64,000 bases of DNA from Chelonoidis abingdonii (Eukaryota; Chordata; Testudines; Testudinidae). Positions within the stretch are counted from its first letter, which is position 1, and the number at the start of each line of letters is the position of its first letter. The stretch is from the NCBI RefSeq assembly GCF_003597395.2, contig NC_133778.1, positions 25,047,946-25,111,945 of the forward strand, given 5' to 3'. The notes under the pieces were generated by a model, which worked only from the letters and a program-made list of their open reading frames with translations, had not been told where the DNA came from and did no database searches. The translations under genes and the position numbers were made by a program. Below are positions 22,793 to 35,904 of this stretch, piece by piece.

Positions 22793-22825
22793 CTCTCATA
22801 ACATTGCGTCTCTGAGCATTAAGCA

Positions 22826-23055
22826 ATAAGGGCCCATTCTACAAGGTGCTGAGCTCTTGCTGGGAGACAATGAGCGCTCTCAGCTCCAACTGACAGGACA
22901 GGAATTGAGAGAATTCCACTTATTGCAACACGGGACCACTCTTTAAAGATTATATCTGTTCTCTAGATGCAGAAACTTCAGCAAAGAGATTAAATAACTT
23001 GTGCAAGGTCCCACAGACAATGGCAAGGCAGTTAGTGTGCTCTGACTGCTGTTTA
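22826..23055 (+). repeat. Palindromic remnant followed by MIR-like fragment
   Basis: GGGCCCATTCTACAAGGTGCTGAGC resembles the start of the palindromic repeat at 12431. From 22945, ATGCAGAAACTTCAGCAAAGAG and AACTTGTGCAAGGTCCCACAGA follow the MIR/CORE pattern of a run of matches to a tRNA-derived SINE centre. Confidence 0.5.
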
Positions 23056-23114
23056 CTATATCATTTATAATCAGCTCACTATAACCTTGTGCTTCTACAT
23101 CTCTGTGTTGTATG

Positions 23115-23270
23115 AGCCTCTTGTCTCTGATCTTATAGTTATGTAATTTCTTTGGGGTAGGGAGTGTCATTTCATTATGTGTAAGTGCAGTGCCTTCCAC
23201 CTGATTCCCACCTAGGGATTCTAGGCATTACTCTGATACAAATAATAAATAATGATAATAAAGTCAGTGG
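23115..23270 (+). repeat. SINE-like repeat with AATA-rich tail
   Basis: TTCTTTGGGGTAGGGAGTGTC, then GTGCAGTGCCTTCCACCTG and GGATTCTAGGCATTACTCTG, end in ATACAAATAATAAATAATGATAATAA. The copy at 63240-63352 has the same order of blocks. Its reverse complement corresponds to the first part of the element at 28866-29165. Confidence 0.6.
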
Positions 23271-23477
23271 CAGAGCTGCCCTAGGGTCCTGAATCCCAGT
23301 TCCATGCTTTTTCCTTTAATTCCTGCTGTCTCTGTATACAGCTTGTTGTTTCTTGGCCTGAGCAGTTAAACAGTATTCAGAAGCTTGCTGGGATGTTTCT
23401 ACTAGGAGGAGAAATTGATGACGGAGTTAAGTATTTCTTTAGTGCAATCCTGTTTATTTATAAAGAATGTACACAAA

Positions 23478-23670
23478 CAGGGGCGGCTCTATGTATTTTG
23501 CCACGCCAAGCATGGCAGGCAGGAGGCTTTTGACATGCGTCTGTGGGAGGCCCACTGGTAACGTGGATTCAGCGGTGTTTCTGTGGGAAGTCTGCCGGTC
23601 CCGCGCCTTCGGCGTACCCACCGCCGAAGTGCCACCAAAACCGTGGGGCTGGCGGAGCAACAGTTTTCTT
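23478..23670. repeat. GC-rich interspersed repeat beginning CAGGGGCGGCTC
   Basis: The left end CAGGGGCGGCTCTATG resembles a hAT-type terminus. The body repeats short GC-rich modules such as GTGGGAGGCCCACTGG and CTTCGGCGTACCCACCGCCGAAG, the latter a hairpin. I recognise this style from reptile genomes but not the family name. The mirrored open frames over 23454-23835 come from this composition. Confidence 0.5.
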
Positions 23671-26600
23671 ACTCTCAGTTTCCTTGCTCACAGTTTCCAA
23701 GCCTGCCTTTCCAGACAGCACTCTGCCCCCAAAAGCACTCTTTCTTTTAGTTCCTCCTAAAATTATGCTACCAGTGACTCTCTTTCTGTCTGCTGCCTTT
23801 CTGGTTCCTTTCACTTTTGATTCACCCTGACACATACAACTCCACCAATCAGTGCCTCAGCCCCTGTGTTTTCAGTTGGTCCCAGGGAAACCCCTGAGGC
23901 TACATGGTTCAGTTTCTACTCAGGCCTTGCCATACTGGTCCATGCCTTGTACAGTGGTTTCTCTTAGGGTTTCAGCTATCTTACACCATAAATAAGCTTA
24001 ATTGTTTCTTCCATTTAGCCTGAGTGAAGGGCGGCTAGCATGCAATCAGCCTCAACAAGGTCTGTGATTGTCTATAGATCAAAGCCACCTTTGATGGCAG
24101 CCATTAACCTTTCCAGCACAAGTAACCCACAATAATATTTACAATTTTGTGTTACAGCTAGGGAAACCAGTCTGGCTGGTATCAGCAGTCTTTTCAGGGT
24201 CATATGAAGAATTAAAAATAGATCCAAGTTAATCCATTAATTATGTTCTCTACTTGTGGTTTGGGGGGTGGAAGGGAAACTAGAACAAATCCTATTTACA
24301 GCTATTCTGCAACAGCTAACATAAGGTGCCTCCCTTATCACTTCTATGCTTCACGAAGCTTCATTTCTCCTTCTGTTAAACTATTGGGCTTGTTTTAGGA
24401 TCTTCTCTTCCTGTCCTTACTAAAAGAATTCTGTATTATTCATTGCTATTACTTAACATCCATGAATGCCACTGAGGTGCAGCATGTTTTGCATAGTGAA
24501 CGAAAGCACTGGTCCCAAAGAGTTCACCTATCAGTACAATCAATACCGCACATTCTGTGCAATCAATACAGAGAGATGAACAAGTGTCTTATTTTAGAAG
24601 CGTCAACTTGCTTGTTTCTAAATGTTGCTAGTTCTCATTTGAGAACTAGACCCAAACAACACATGCTGGTTTACAAAAGGATGCCCATTGATAAGGTAGC
24701 TTCTTGAGCCCAAAACTGCATACGCTCCATTGTGACCAATGCAAGCTTTCTCTCAGTGTGTGGCAAACTAGCAGGATTGAGCCTCACATGGTAAGAAATG
24801 AATTATTGTGTGTGTGTGTGGGAAATACTACATTTCATTGAGGGTAAGGCTAAAAAGGTGAAAAGTTTAAAAAGGTTTTGATAATTTATAGAAAAGGGCC
24901 ACCCTGATTCAGAAATATGCCCATAACTTGGGAAATTTGACCTATTTTGTAAACCTAATATCTGTCAAAATTCCAGGGAAATGAATAATCTTATTTTTTT
25001 TTATGCAAGGAGGAGGAGACTTGCTTAACCTTTAATGAGGGTTGTAGTGCATTTATATGTATGTGTTTTACAATGCTCACTTGATCTTATCACAGCATTT
25101 CACCAGTGAGAGGAGTGTTGTATAAGGTTTTGGGTACTCATGGATGGAGGGACGGCTTCTGATGTCTGTTACATTACTGTAAAGCTAAATTAAATCCATA
25201 GCTCCCTTCTAGTGAATGGACTTACCCCAGATCCAGACCATTGGAAGGGAGACTGGAATCTGCTCCTGTCACTGCTGTGAGTCGTAATAAAGGTTTGTAG
25301 GATGTGCTCGCTCTTTTAGCTCGGTCTCATGGGTGTCAGTGATAATTTAGTAAGAATTAACTCCTTTTACCTTGATTCTGTTCTCACACTGTATTACACA
25401 AATGTAATTCCATTTGCTTCAGTGGCATTTCTCTTTATTTATACCATTGTGACTATAGAATCAGTCTCTTTACCAGCAGTTTTCAGGTACAAAGTGAGTC
25501 AAACAAATCACTGTTATAGGTGCTAGTTATTTCCCTCTGAGCCATTTCAGTTGGTGGTACAGAGTGAATAAGGATTGCAAATGCTTATTACAAACTATTC
25601 TCTGAGATCTCCTGGTGAAAAGCCAGGAACTGTTCTTTATTCTTTAAAAGCAAAGTGAGGACTCATAGGTTTTCTCCTTTGCTTACCTTTCTTTTGTTAA
25701 GTGCCTTCAGATGTCACAGGTTTATCTGAGTGAAAGTTTTTTAATTAAAAAATGGGCTTTATATAAACCTAAAACAAAAAAGTGTTTAAAACAGAATTCT
25801 TGAACTTTCCTTTTCCCCTTTTCTTTCCTCACGTACTTTTGTGACACATAGAGCCTTTTTGTAATTAAAGTCTTGTCAAAGTCATTCTTCCCCATTTGTC
25901 ATATTAAGGTATCTTTGCTAGTTCTTAGCAATTTAATGATCTGTTTTTCTCCATCTGGTGGCATTCTCCATCTAATTATTTAGTGCTTTCATGTCACAAC
26001 CTCTATAGGTGCACTCATTTGCTCTTTCCTGTGGTTTTCTCAGCCAAATGTCATCCTTTCAGTATATTAAAATTCAGACATATCCTCAATTTCTTTTATT
26101 AGAATGATAAGGAAATACACAACATGACAAATTGTTTTTTTTAAACAGTTAATATTAGAAATGAGGTGGAATCAAGATATCTATCTCAAGTGCAGATACT
26201 CATGTGATAGGGACTATATAGATACATGTTTCATTACCTGTGATTTAGGGTAGGATGAGGATGATAAAGGAGGCTGCTTTCCTTTTTTATTTTTTTTTTT
26301 ATTATTTGCAATGACCAAATTCACATGAGCAACCTTTTCTGAGTCAGAACAAGTGTCCACCCTGAATTTTGTAGTGAATTGCCAGGCGAACTAAACTCTC
26401 AGAAATACCTTTCTTTATATTTTTGGTTCAGCCGGTATTCCAGTATCTGTACCTAAAACTCAAATAATCTACAGATGTCTACTGAGGAACTTGAACTATA
26501 AAGATTGCTTATCCTTTTGGTCCTAAATGTTCTGTCTATTTCCTTTGGGTTTAGGATTCTACGGGATGTGATCAAAGGGGTCTGTCTGTACAGAACAAGT

Positions 26601-28636
26601 TGCAGGATCTAGGGTTAGGTTTCTCTTCCTTTCAATAAGTTAGAATTGTTTCAACATGCACGCTCATAGCCTGCCTGCTTCCTGCTGCTGAAACTAGGCT
26701 CTTTTATCTTGCACTGTTATCAGATGTGTCCTGAAGATCACTAGTTACATATAGGGCAATGTTCTATGTTTTGCATGGCAGAATGGGAGTCACATGTCTA
26801 AATTGCTATGCAGCTTTTAAAATACCCTGAGGTGTAAAACTAATAATACATTGCCACCAGACAATTAGTGATGATTTGGACATTTAGAAGTCCTTCTATC
26901 TTGCTGGAATACTCCCTCCTCTCTTGTTAATCTCAAAATATTAGTAAACGAAGAATGCAAACTGGCTAAGGAAGCATTCCAAAAAAGAAAGGAAATGGCT
27001 TGTTTACTGCTTTTTGTATTCATTGAATATCCCATACAGGGCAAATTCTACTTCCCCATCTGCAGCTGTGGAAAGCCATAAATGCAGCGAAATTACTATG
27101 CATCTGCTACATGGGCATTGGCAAGATGTGGAGAGCCTGCACCATCAATTTACACTGAAGAAGAGCTTCTCATGTCCTAACACAGGAGGGTTGTCTTGGG
27201 TATGTGACTGGGCCTTAGTGGGGTCAGCAGAGCTATAATTATGCACATCCATCCATCACCCAGTGAGTCAGGATTTAGCCCTATAGCATTGGGCACTATG
27301 GAACTGATGCAAATCCCATTAAAGTCAATAGGGATCTTTAAAGTTATGTTTAATTAATACATACACCAACACTGTGAATTTATAATGTAAGTGTATAAGC
27401 CCTCCATAACCAGCTGGAATTCATTTATATAATGAATTAATAATTACCTATTAATGAACAGCAATTATAAATATCTGAGTATGCTCAAATATGAATGTCA
27501 TCCTCTTATTGGTTGACATACAACTACCTCACCTTTACCTCACCAGCCTGTAGTGCTCAAGAAAAGATGGGCATATATTAAGTGGCATACACCATAGCTC
27601 TGACAGTGTTACTACTTTGCAGAAGAAATGTTTCTTTTTATAGACAAACACGGTAGCTTCCAGAAATTGCCCTGCAAATCAGTCACATTTTTAGGCAACA
27701 TGGTCAGAGTTAGCTTCCTTGCTCATTTATGATAAATTGTAGGATGTTATGGCATGTCATGCAAGAATACCACTGAAGCCAACAGAGTGACTCTGGTATG
27801 TACCATGGTATGTGTGCCTGGGTTAAATTAGAGCAGCATTCAATTTATACCAGCTGTCAATGGCCTCAAAGAGCAGCCCATAATACTCTTTTTTTCCTGG
27901 TTATATATCTCTGCCAGGAGTGAAGTAGCATAGGAACTGTCACGGGTGATTCTGGGTCACCCAAGGAATCCTCTATGCTGGTTAAAACAGTTTCTGGGCA
28001 GCTTTGTGCTGTTTGTCAGAGAGAGATGGAACCCAGAACTGCTAAAGTTTCAGCTAACAGATCATTCTCACAGAATGTAAGAGCCATTTCATGTAATTAC
28101 CTTTACACAGAGCTGCCCATTGATTTCAGTGAGGAGTATCATTCATGGGTTGATGACAGAATATGGCAAAACTATCCTTCCACAAATGCTTGCCTGCTGT
28201 ACAGTGAATATTTGCCCATTTCCCTCCCACCTTGCACACACTTTTTAAAGTTACTAGGAAATTTTAAAAAGTTTAGACTAAACAATCTAACATATATTAA
28301 ACCTGCTGATAATCCACTTTCCATATTCAGCATATTGTGCTAACTATAGATATTTGCATGGCATTCTATGTCTTATTTCCTTTTTGCCCTTGGCTGATTG
28401 CCTGCAGAAACCAGCTTTGCTTTTAATTATTACTAGCTGAGGGTTAGACCTTTCATCACTTCAGCCTGAATTTAAAACTTCTTGTTCTTGGCTCACAGTA
28501 ATTGTGTCAAAATCACATTTAATCTATTTGTCCCTTGAACTTGAGCATCAGGTTTGCATTTTGTCTGCTTTAGCTTTGCTTTCCACTAAAGGCAGGGGGT
28601 GGAATCAGAATGAAGTAAAGTATACCGAACTCCAGA
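23671..28636. other. Long unclassified non-coding stretch
   Basis: No defensible gene or RNA. Small items: a (TG)n run near 24811-24826, a T-rich tract near 26285-26310 and a CCCATT..AATAGGGA dyad at 27313-27334. The 122-codon frame at 27975-28343 has no recognisable domain. Confidence 0.45.
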
Positions 28637-28806
28637 GTCATAGATTTTAAGGCCAGAAGGGACTACCAGATTATCTAGTCTGAACTCTTGCATATCACAG
28701 GCCACCAACACCCCATCCAGCACCTCACACTAAACTCAACAACCAAAATTAGACCAAAGTTTTACATCCCACAGGGGACTAGACTATTATGTGCCACAGG
28801 CACATC
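28637..28806 (-). mobile_element. CR1 LINE 3' end fragment
   Basis: GTCATAGATTTTAAGGCCAG, AAGGGACTACCAGATTATC and TAGTCTGAACTCTTGC form the antisense of a reptile CR1 3' end. It parallels the start of the larger element at 3711. The sequence continues with CATATCACAGGCCACCAACA and ends near 28806. Only the 3' 170 bp is present, as expected for a 5'-truncated LINE insertion. Confidence 0.7.
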
Positions 28807-28865
28807 ACCTGTGGCTTTGTAAACGAAGCTTAAGGAAGCTGCACATAGTGAATAAATTGACTTTC

Positions 28866-29165
28866 TTTATCGTACAGTTATTATTTATTTGTATTATGAT
28901 TACCTGAAGAGGCCCCAACCCAGATCAAGGTCCCATTGCACTAGGCATTGCACATATATATATTAAAAGACAGTGCTGCTTTAAAGAGATAGCATTCTAA
29001 ATTGAAAAGACAGACAAAGGGTGGGAGAAAGGAATCTTCAATGGTTCCATTTTACAGATGGGGAATTGAGGCACAGAGAAATTCAATGATTTACCCAAAG
29101 TATTGATGAGGGTCTATGGCTGATCCAGGAACTGAACCCACAGTTCTAGTCTAGATACGTTGGTC
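28866..29165 (+). repeat. MIR/CORE-like SINE, most complete copy in the window
   Basis: The first part (TTATTTGTATTATGATTACC, GAAGAGGCCCCAACCCAG, CCATTGCACTAGGCATTGC, AGACAGACAAAGGGTGGGAG) leads into a MIR-like centre (CCATTTTACAGATGGGG, TTGAGGCACAGAGAAATTC). A tail of GATCCAGGAACTGAACCCAC follows. It is not coding. Partial copies are at 8011-8165 and 21066-21242. Confidence 0.7.
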
Positions 29166-32100
29166 ATACCAGTTGGACATCTGTTGACCAATCTTAAAAA
29201 CATTTTACTCCTGACATCTACAGACCATGAGTTTTCAGTTGGTGAGTATGACAGCCAGAACCATTTGACAGTAAAAAAGATGGACAACACAAGACATAAG
29301 AATTATGAGGATATCCAGCAAGCACATTGTATGTAGCAAAGAATCTATAATCTGAAACAGAATGTGTAACATTTTGTGATACTTTCTTATAAGGAAAATG
29401 CCATAAAAACCCAAATTGAACAATTTGTAATTGTGTGTGCTTCCTTTATGTGCAGCTCAGAGATATCTTAAAGTACTGTGACAGCTTGCTAATGTACCAC
29501 TGTATTTGAATACATACCAGAAGAAAATAAGTTTATGAAACCTGCATAAATTGCCAGGTGGGTAAAGGACTATTATGAAAGTGCAGAAACTTTTTCACTT
29601 TTTTCTTTATACAAGCTGTTCTCAACATGATTTATAGGTAACATAGGTATGGAGAGTTAAGCCAGACCTGTAGTTTCAAGGAAAAGGCTGCAGTCACATT
29701 TCATATAATGGATTCACTTGTGTACCATCAGAATATTGGACCAAATACCACAAGTAAATATACTTTACTTACAGTGCAGTTTATAGTAACTATCATTGAA
29801 ATCACAGTGCTCTTTATGAGGTCATTTGGAGGTTATGTGGTTGGATTCTAAGCATAATATGGGTTCTGCTGCTCAGTGTGAACAGTAGCTAATGAGAGAC
29901 AGTAAGATCCAGTCTTACATAGTTACATATTTAAACAATATCTCAGCTCACTATAGGAATATTGTTTTTTATAATTAAAACAGCACAATAAAAGCCAGTG
30001 ATAATTTTTATAGTAGGCTGAGACCAGCTCTCAGCAGCAGGAGAATGTGCCAGCATGGCAGGAATAGGGCTGCTGTGGTGCATTACTTTCCACTGCATCC
30101 CATCAAATTGGCTGTGAATTAGGCAAAGAGACTTCATCCATTCTCTATTTCTCTCTCACTCTGGCCAAGAAATCAGTATGTCTCACCTCAGATTTCTCAA
30201 GAGCCGGTAACTGTCTACAATTTTACTTTAAAAAGGTCTCATTACATTTTTAAACCATAGCCTATGCTTTTTCCCTTCTTGTGGTAGCTTACAGAAGAAG
30301 GGTGTTTAACACTTGTGTGCCAGGACTTAGGCATCTAAATCTAGGTCTACTGGCACAATGAGCTGTCTTTATCAATGCTGCTTTGTGGATTGACTGATAG
30401 GAGGTAACGCAGTGCTGTTTTTTTCCCTTGCGCCTCTAGAATGAATATGTCACCTTCATGGTCCCCATCAGCAGAAATGTCAAAGCCCTGGCATTCTAAA
30501 CCTGGGACATCAATGCAATATGAGGCACAATAGTTTTGTTCTTTCCCCAGAGCTGTTTTCTTTCCCATTTCTAAGCAGCCGTTCATGTCCCTTCTATTTC
30601 TACAACATTTTAGACTCAAAGCACTTTATTCTTCAGGTTTGTATATCATAAGTGATAATAGCACTATTGACACTCTCAGTAGAGCAGAGGCCTACACATG
30701 TGATATCTGGGAAACAGCTGGAAAATGTATCATAAGTTTCTTCAAGTAAAAGTGCAATGTAGTGTTCCTGCAAAGTCATATTTAGACACTCTCACTTTTC
30801 ACATCATGAAGCCCATTGCAGAGCTATTCATTAGAAGCTGGAATACATTCCTCTATTGAGCTGAATAGTCTAATGTTGAGAATTTAAAGTCCTGTAGCTC
30901 CCCAAAGGTTAAATTTGTAGTGTGAAAATCACTGCAGTAGATTTTCTGCTACTGTCAATAATATTTAGCTGTTAAAAAAGTGCAGTATTTTGCAATTTAA
31001 CACCTACTTTCCACCCCTGCTATATATGTTACACTAATATGTCCCTACATTTTCAGTTTCAGCCAAAAATCTGCTTCTCATGACTGACTGTGCATGTGCC
31101 TTTCACACCCATAGCTCAGATTACCCTGCATAGTGGCTCACTGGTGTGCAGGTGTTAAAATTAGTGATTGGCTAACCTTAAAAGGTTCTGATAAACATCT
31201 AAAAGTTCAGATGCTAAGTCAAAGATTATCCCAATTCAACTTAACCTCCTCAGGCAAAAAATGTTCACATTTATGATAAAGATTCTTCCTGGTTTCAGGT
31301 GGGCTGTAAAACCAGCAGGGTTGATGCTCCTGTTGTTTTCCTTAAGAGGCTTTCTATGCCAACTAATTATTCTCACTCATATTGGCACTTAATTTTTTTG
31401 TAGGAAATTTCTTCTTTATATGGATGGGATATTTAGAACAAGTCTTTCTTTAGAGTCATGGAGCCAAAATCTAGACTGACTTATGTAATCAGGTCCCCCA
31501 GCATGAGTCATCAGCAGGGGTAAGACCCATGATCTTTTAGCACCAACCCCTGCCACTTGAGCTATAGCAATCATTCCTTTAGCTGTGACTAAATATTGGG
31601 TTGTTAACCTCTCTATGGGGCACATATATACAGACTTTGGGTCAGATTCTGTAGTGCATTCCAGCTCCTTTTGTGCCACTCTGGTAGTGCAGAGGTGCCA
31701 GAAAGAAGCAACAGCTGGCTGCTGAGAATTTCCTGGATATTGAGTTGCTCAGAGCCAGGATACTTAACTCGTGCTATTGCTGTTCTTAGCTAGCATGAGG
31801 CCCCAAGACCTCTCACATCTATGCCAAGACCAACCTGAAAATCAGGGGGTCATAATAGGATCACTAATACCCATCCCTGGGCCATTTAGCCAGCATGTTA
31901 CACATATAGCCCATGACCTCTCGTTAGAAGCAAGGATATCAGTCAGTGAAGCATTTGACTGTTAACTTTAAATACATGAACACCCCTTCCTTTTCTCTTG
32001 TACCTCAGCTCTGGAATTCTAACATATCACTATGAGAGTGATCATAGAAAGTTTAACCTGCAAAACTATGCACTATAAATGACAACCATTTTCCTCCTGT

Positions 32101-35100
32101 GGTAAAGAAATATTTTAGAGAGAGTTGCCCAGTTTCCATGGCAACCCAATGAAATTTATATTCCATGGGGAAATGTCATGTTCCAAAGAGACATAACTTC
32201 ATGGACAAGTGGTACAGCACACCAGAAGAGAGAATTGCAATTTTAAAATGGAACTCTCCTTTGCATTTATGAGTTTTGAGTTTCATTTTCTAGTTGCAAC
32301 ATCCAATTGTGCACAATTTAGCAGAGAAAAGTATATTCAACATTTCTGATGAATAATATAGATCAAGATCAAATTTGGTTAGCAGAAGATCATTTTGACA
32401 AATTCCAGATCAGGATATGCAGCGGTGGCCCGATTTTAGTTTTAGTGACACAGATGTAAAATGAAGTATATTTCCATTGACAACGGTGGAGCTAGTTCAC
32501 ATTTACACCCATATCACAGAAGCTGAGAAAACAGAATTTGTGTCTAAATGTTGAGATTCATGACACGGCTTGCAAATTCAGCATGTAAAGTTTTACCTTA
32601 TAGATTCCATGTTACCTTTCATACCATCAATCACCATCCACTGTAATCCACATTGCATAGGAGAGCATTTTATGATGAGCATTATCGTTGTAGTATAGCA
32701 AAGAGCATTGTTAATGAGGCATGGAAAAGGAATAAATTCAGCTAATGGGTATATGTGTCAAATTTCAATTAGGAATATGTTGGAAACTGAAAAAGAGAGA
32801 TGAGCATACAAATTAAACCTTTGACCTTCAGAGGAAAGAAAAAAAACAAACCTGACAGGATTTCCTAACTCAGTGCTGCTGTTGAGACAGGATTTTCTAA
32901 CTAAATGCTGCAATGTCCAGTGCAGGAACTGTGGTATATTTTTTTGTTTGTTTTTTAATTATACTACATTCATGCACAAGCATTGACTCAAAAACAATAT
33001 CCACTCCAACCTGTTTACTGATGGAAATATTACTGTATATTACTATTATATTGTATATTACTATTTACTGCATTGGAGATGTGCAAAGACAGCAGACATT
33101 TTATATTAACATGAAACAAAATCTTTCCTTATATAAAGTACAATTAGAAGGGGTTAAAACTTTTATCAGCTTCTAATTTAATATGGTATTGAAGGATATC
33201 CCGCACCTCCCCATGCCCTCAACATAAACTTTAATTAATGCAATGTTTGCATCAAAATGTAATATGGTGATCACTCATTAAAATGAAAACAAACACAAGA
33301 GGAGGAGTTGAAATAGAAGGACAGGATGTCAGATGGGATCAATGTTAAGCTGAGTCAGCTGGGAATTGATATTGTACATCTTTATGTTGGATTTACCTGT
33401 GTGATGCTCCAGCTACACAGGTGTGTGTTTAGACTTGCATTTTTGCACCTCTGTGTCCAGCTGGCTGGACATCATGCACTCTATTGTATTTTAAGAGTAT
33501 GTGATTTTATAGTGCTGCAAGGTCAAATTCCGTCCTGGTATAAAAGAGCAAAATGTTAGTTGAAGTCATATGGCCAGCACTGAATTTGACCCCAGTATGT
33601 TGAAGGCATTTGTCTATGCTGAGAAGTAAGATCTAAAGCTCACTGTGGTCAATGGAAAGACTCCCATTGCTATCAGTGGGCATTGAGTCAGACCTCAAGT
33701 TCATAGTCAGTTTGAACTTCTCAAAAAGAAGCTGATTTTAAGTTATCAATCCCAAAACCAAAATAGCTGATATTTTTCATAACTGTTAGATGTTGTCCCT
33801 GTCCAGGCTCAGATACATAAAAAGGGACATAAGGGGCGCTATGGGAGTTCAGTGGTCCACCTCCATAGATCTAGTTGCAAAATCAAGATCTTCACTTGTA
33901 ATTATAACCATGGTGCCACTATTGAAACACTGTAATTCTGGGTATAATGATTTTATATCTTGGGTCTAATTTTTCCTTCTTACTCATAGCATGCTACTGC
34001 CTGTGAAGCTTTCCAGTGCATATCTAACAGCAACCCTCCCCCTGCTAGAGACATATTTATGTGTGTATAATCAGATTCAAATATAATATTTTTTTCTTAA
34101 TGGCAAAGGGAAATAAATCAATAAATATTACTCATTTTAGTTAGTTTGGTGTTTTATTTAATTGATTGATATCAACTGAGTGCCAAAAACATCTGGACAC
34201 TTGACCCCAAAACCTGTATCAGTCAAAATTCCTTTGGAGATCCTAAGATATACCTACTATTGTGGTTTTCATTCTTCATATAACACTTCATCATGAATAT
34301 CCCTTGTCTTTGGTGTCCCCACTCTGATCATAAAGACACCTTGTGTTTCTTGACAATGTAATTCCTTTCTCTCATTTCCAAATATCCCTCCTGTCTTCCT
34401 CGTTTCACTCCACAGATGTTCCAGCTCTATGAGTCTGTACAGCCAATATCAAAACATCAAGCATGCTATGGAGTTTTTTTTAAATGAGACATTAAACATT
34501 ATACAGTACACTATTCTGAGCTACAAGGGAAAACATGACTCTATTGTTATTCGCTGTGTACTAAAATCTTTTATAGAGACTGAGAACATATAGAAAATCT
34601 CTACAACCCTTTTAAAGTTTGCTAAAGTACCTTTGTAAAATTCTAATGTGCAGAACAAACCACACCATATGTAAACAGGAAAAAAAATATTGAGATGATG
34701 TTAAATTACAGAGCCAACTGGTCCAAGGTGTATGTGCATGCATGTGTATTTTTTATTTAATTTCAGTATTTTTCATATGCATTTCAATTGGTGGGCAAAC
34801 TTTTGTACAAGAATTAAAAGATCCCTGACACTCTTAGTGGGCGCTCACTAGCAAGAGCACCACAGAAGAACCATAATAATCTATTTCATAAACTTACCTC
34901 CTTTGGATCAAAGCTATGCAAAAGCCTGAATTTTGTGTGATTGCCACCTGCAGCCTTATAGCAGACCAGGTGCATTTAAACATTTCTGTGAACCCGTTCT
35001 GAGAATTGGGTTGGCAAGATGTTTCTTTGAATGAATAACTCATAACAAACTAATAACTTATTTAAGTTTCCTCAGTTTCCTGTTGTTCAAATGCTCATGA

Positions 35101-35227
35101 TAAGATTGCAAAATCATTGAATTTATTCATTTTTCAAAAGCACTCAAGAATTACTTTCTGATTTCTCCCCCAAACAAGTAGCTCAAGAACACTGTTGTGA
35201 AAAAATACTGTTATGATTATTCATAAC
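29166..35227. other. Long unclassified non-coding stretch
   Basis: I see no exon, RNA gene or well-defined repeat. A CCCATTG..CAGTGGG dyad occurs at 33660-33681. Two stretches, 31625-31690 and 37567-37620, share TTTGTGCCACTCTGGT within a GGTCAGATTCTG-like context and may be remnants of one short repeat. Confidence 0.45.
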
Positions 35228-35904
35228 TAAGGCCCTACTAAATTCATTGTCCATTTTAGTACATTTCATGATCAATACCATACCATCCACTCTCACTTCT
35301 GTGCTACTGCTGCCAGTGGTGCTGCCTTCAGAGCTGGGTTCCCAGCCAGCAGCTGTAGATCTTCCTGCAGCTGGTGGGAGGTTCCCAGAGGTGGGTCTGA
35401 CCTGCCCCTGGTAATGGCCTGTGCAGGGGAAGAGAAAGTCCCACCCCTCTCCAGCTCAGCCAGGACTAGCAGCTGGAACCCAGTGCAAAGTAGCAGCCCC
35501 CAGCAGGGGAGCCCCAGCCCTGCCCTTCCCCAGCTCTGGGCCCAGCACTTGGGGGTTAAAGGAGCCTTGGGCTGGCTATGTATGTGTGTGTGACCATGGT
35601 GCTCCCCTGACCATGGCACCCTGGGAAGTCACCCATGTCACCCACCTGTCAAGCTGGTCCTGCCCCCAAACAAAAAATGATGACCTCCCCCATACCATGC
35701 CACCCTCATGTCTGTGCTTCTGCTAGTGGTGGTGCTCCCTTCAGCGCTGGGCACCTGGCCAGCAGCTGCTGCCCTCCACTCTCTGGCCACCCAGTTCTGA
35801 AGGCTGCAAAGAAATAAGGGTGGCAATACTGTGACCCCCCTACAATAGCCAGATTTTATGGTCCATTATGCGTTTTTCACAGCCAGGAATTTGGAAGGGC
35901 CTTA
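35228..35904. mobile_element. Non-autonomous hAT-like element, 677 bp
   Basis: TAAGGCCCTACTAAATTCA at the left and the reverse complement of AATTTGGAAGGGCCTTA at the right are inverted ends. Immediate flanks TTCATAAC and TTCAGATT agree at 5 of 8 positions, weak support for an 8 bp duplication. The interior is GC-rich and carries a direct duplication: a block ending GCTGGG..CCAGCAGCTG at 35283-35355 recurs at 35697-35770. The overlapping open frames on both strands are compositional and have no transposase motif. Confidence 0.7.

Noticed and set aside
35293..35826. Several open frames of 60-108 codons on both strands
   Set aside because: They lie inside the GC-rich interior of the hAT-like element and reflect its composition.
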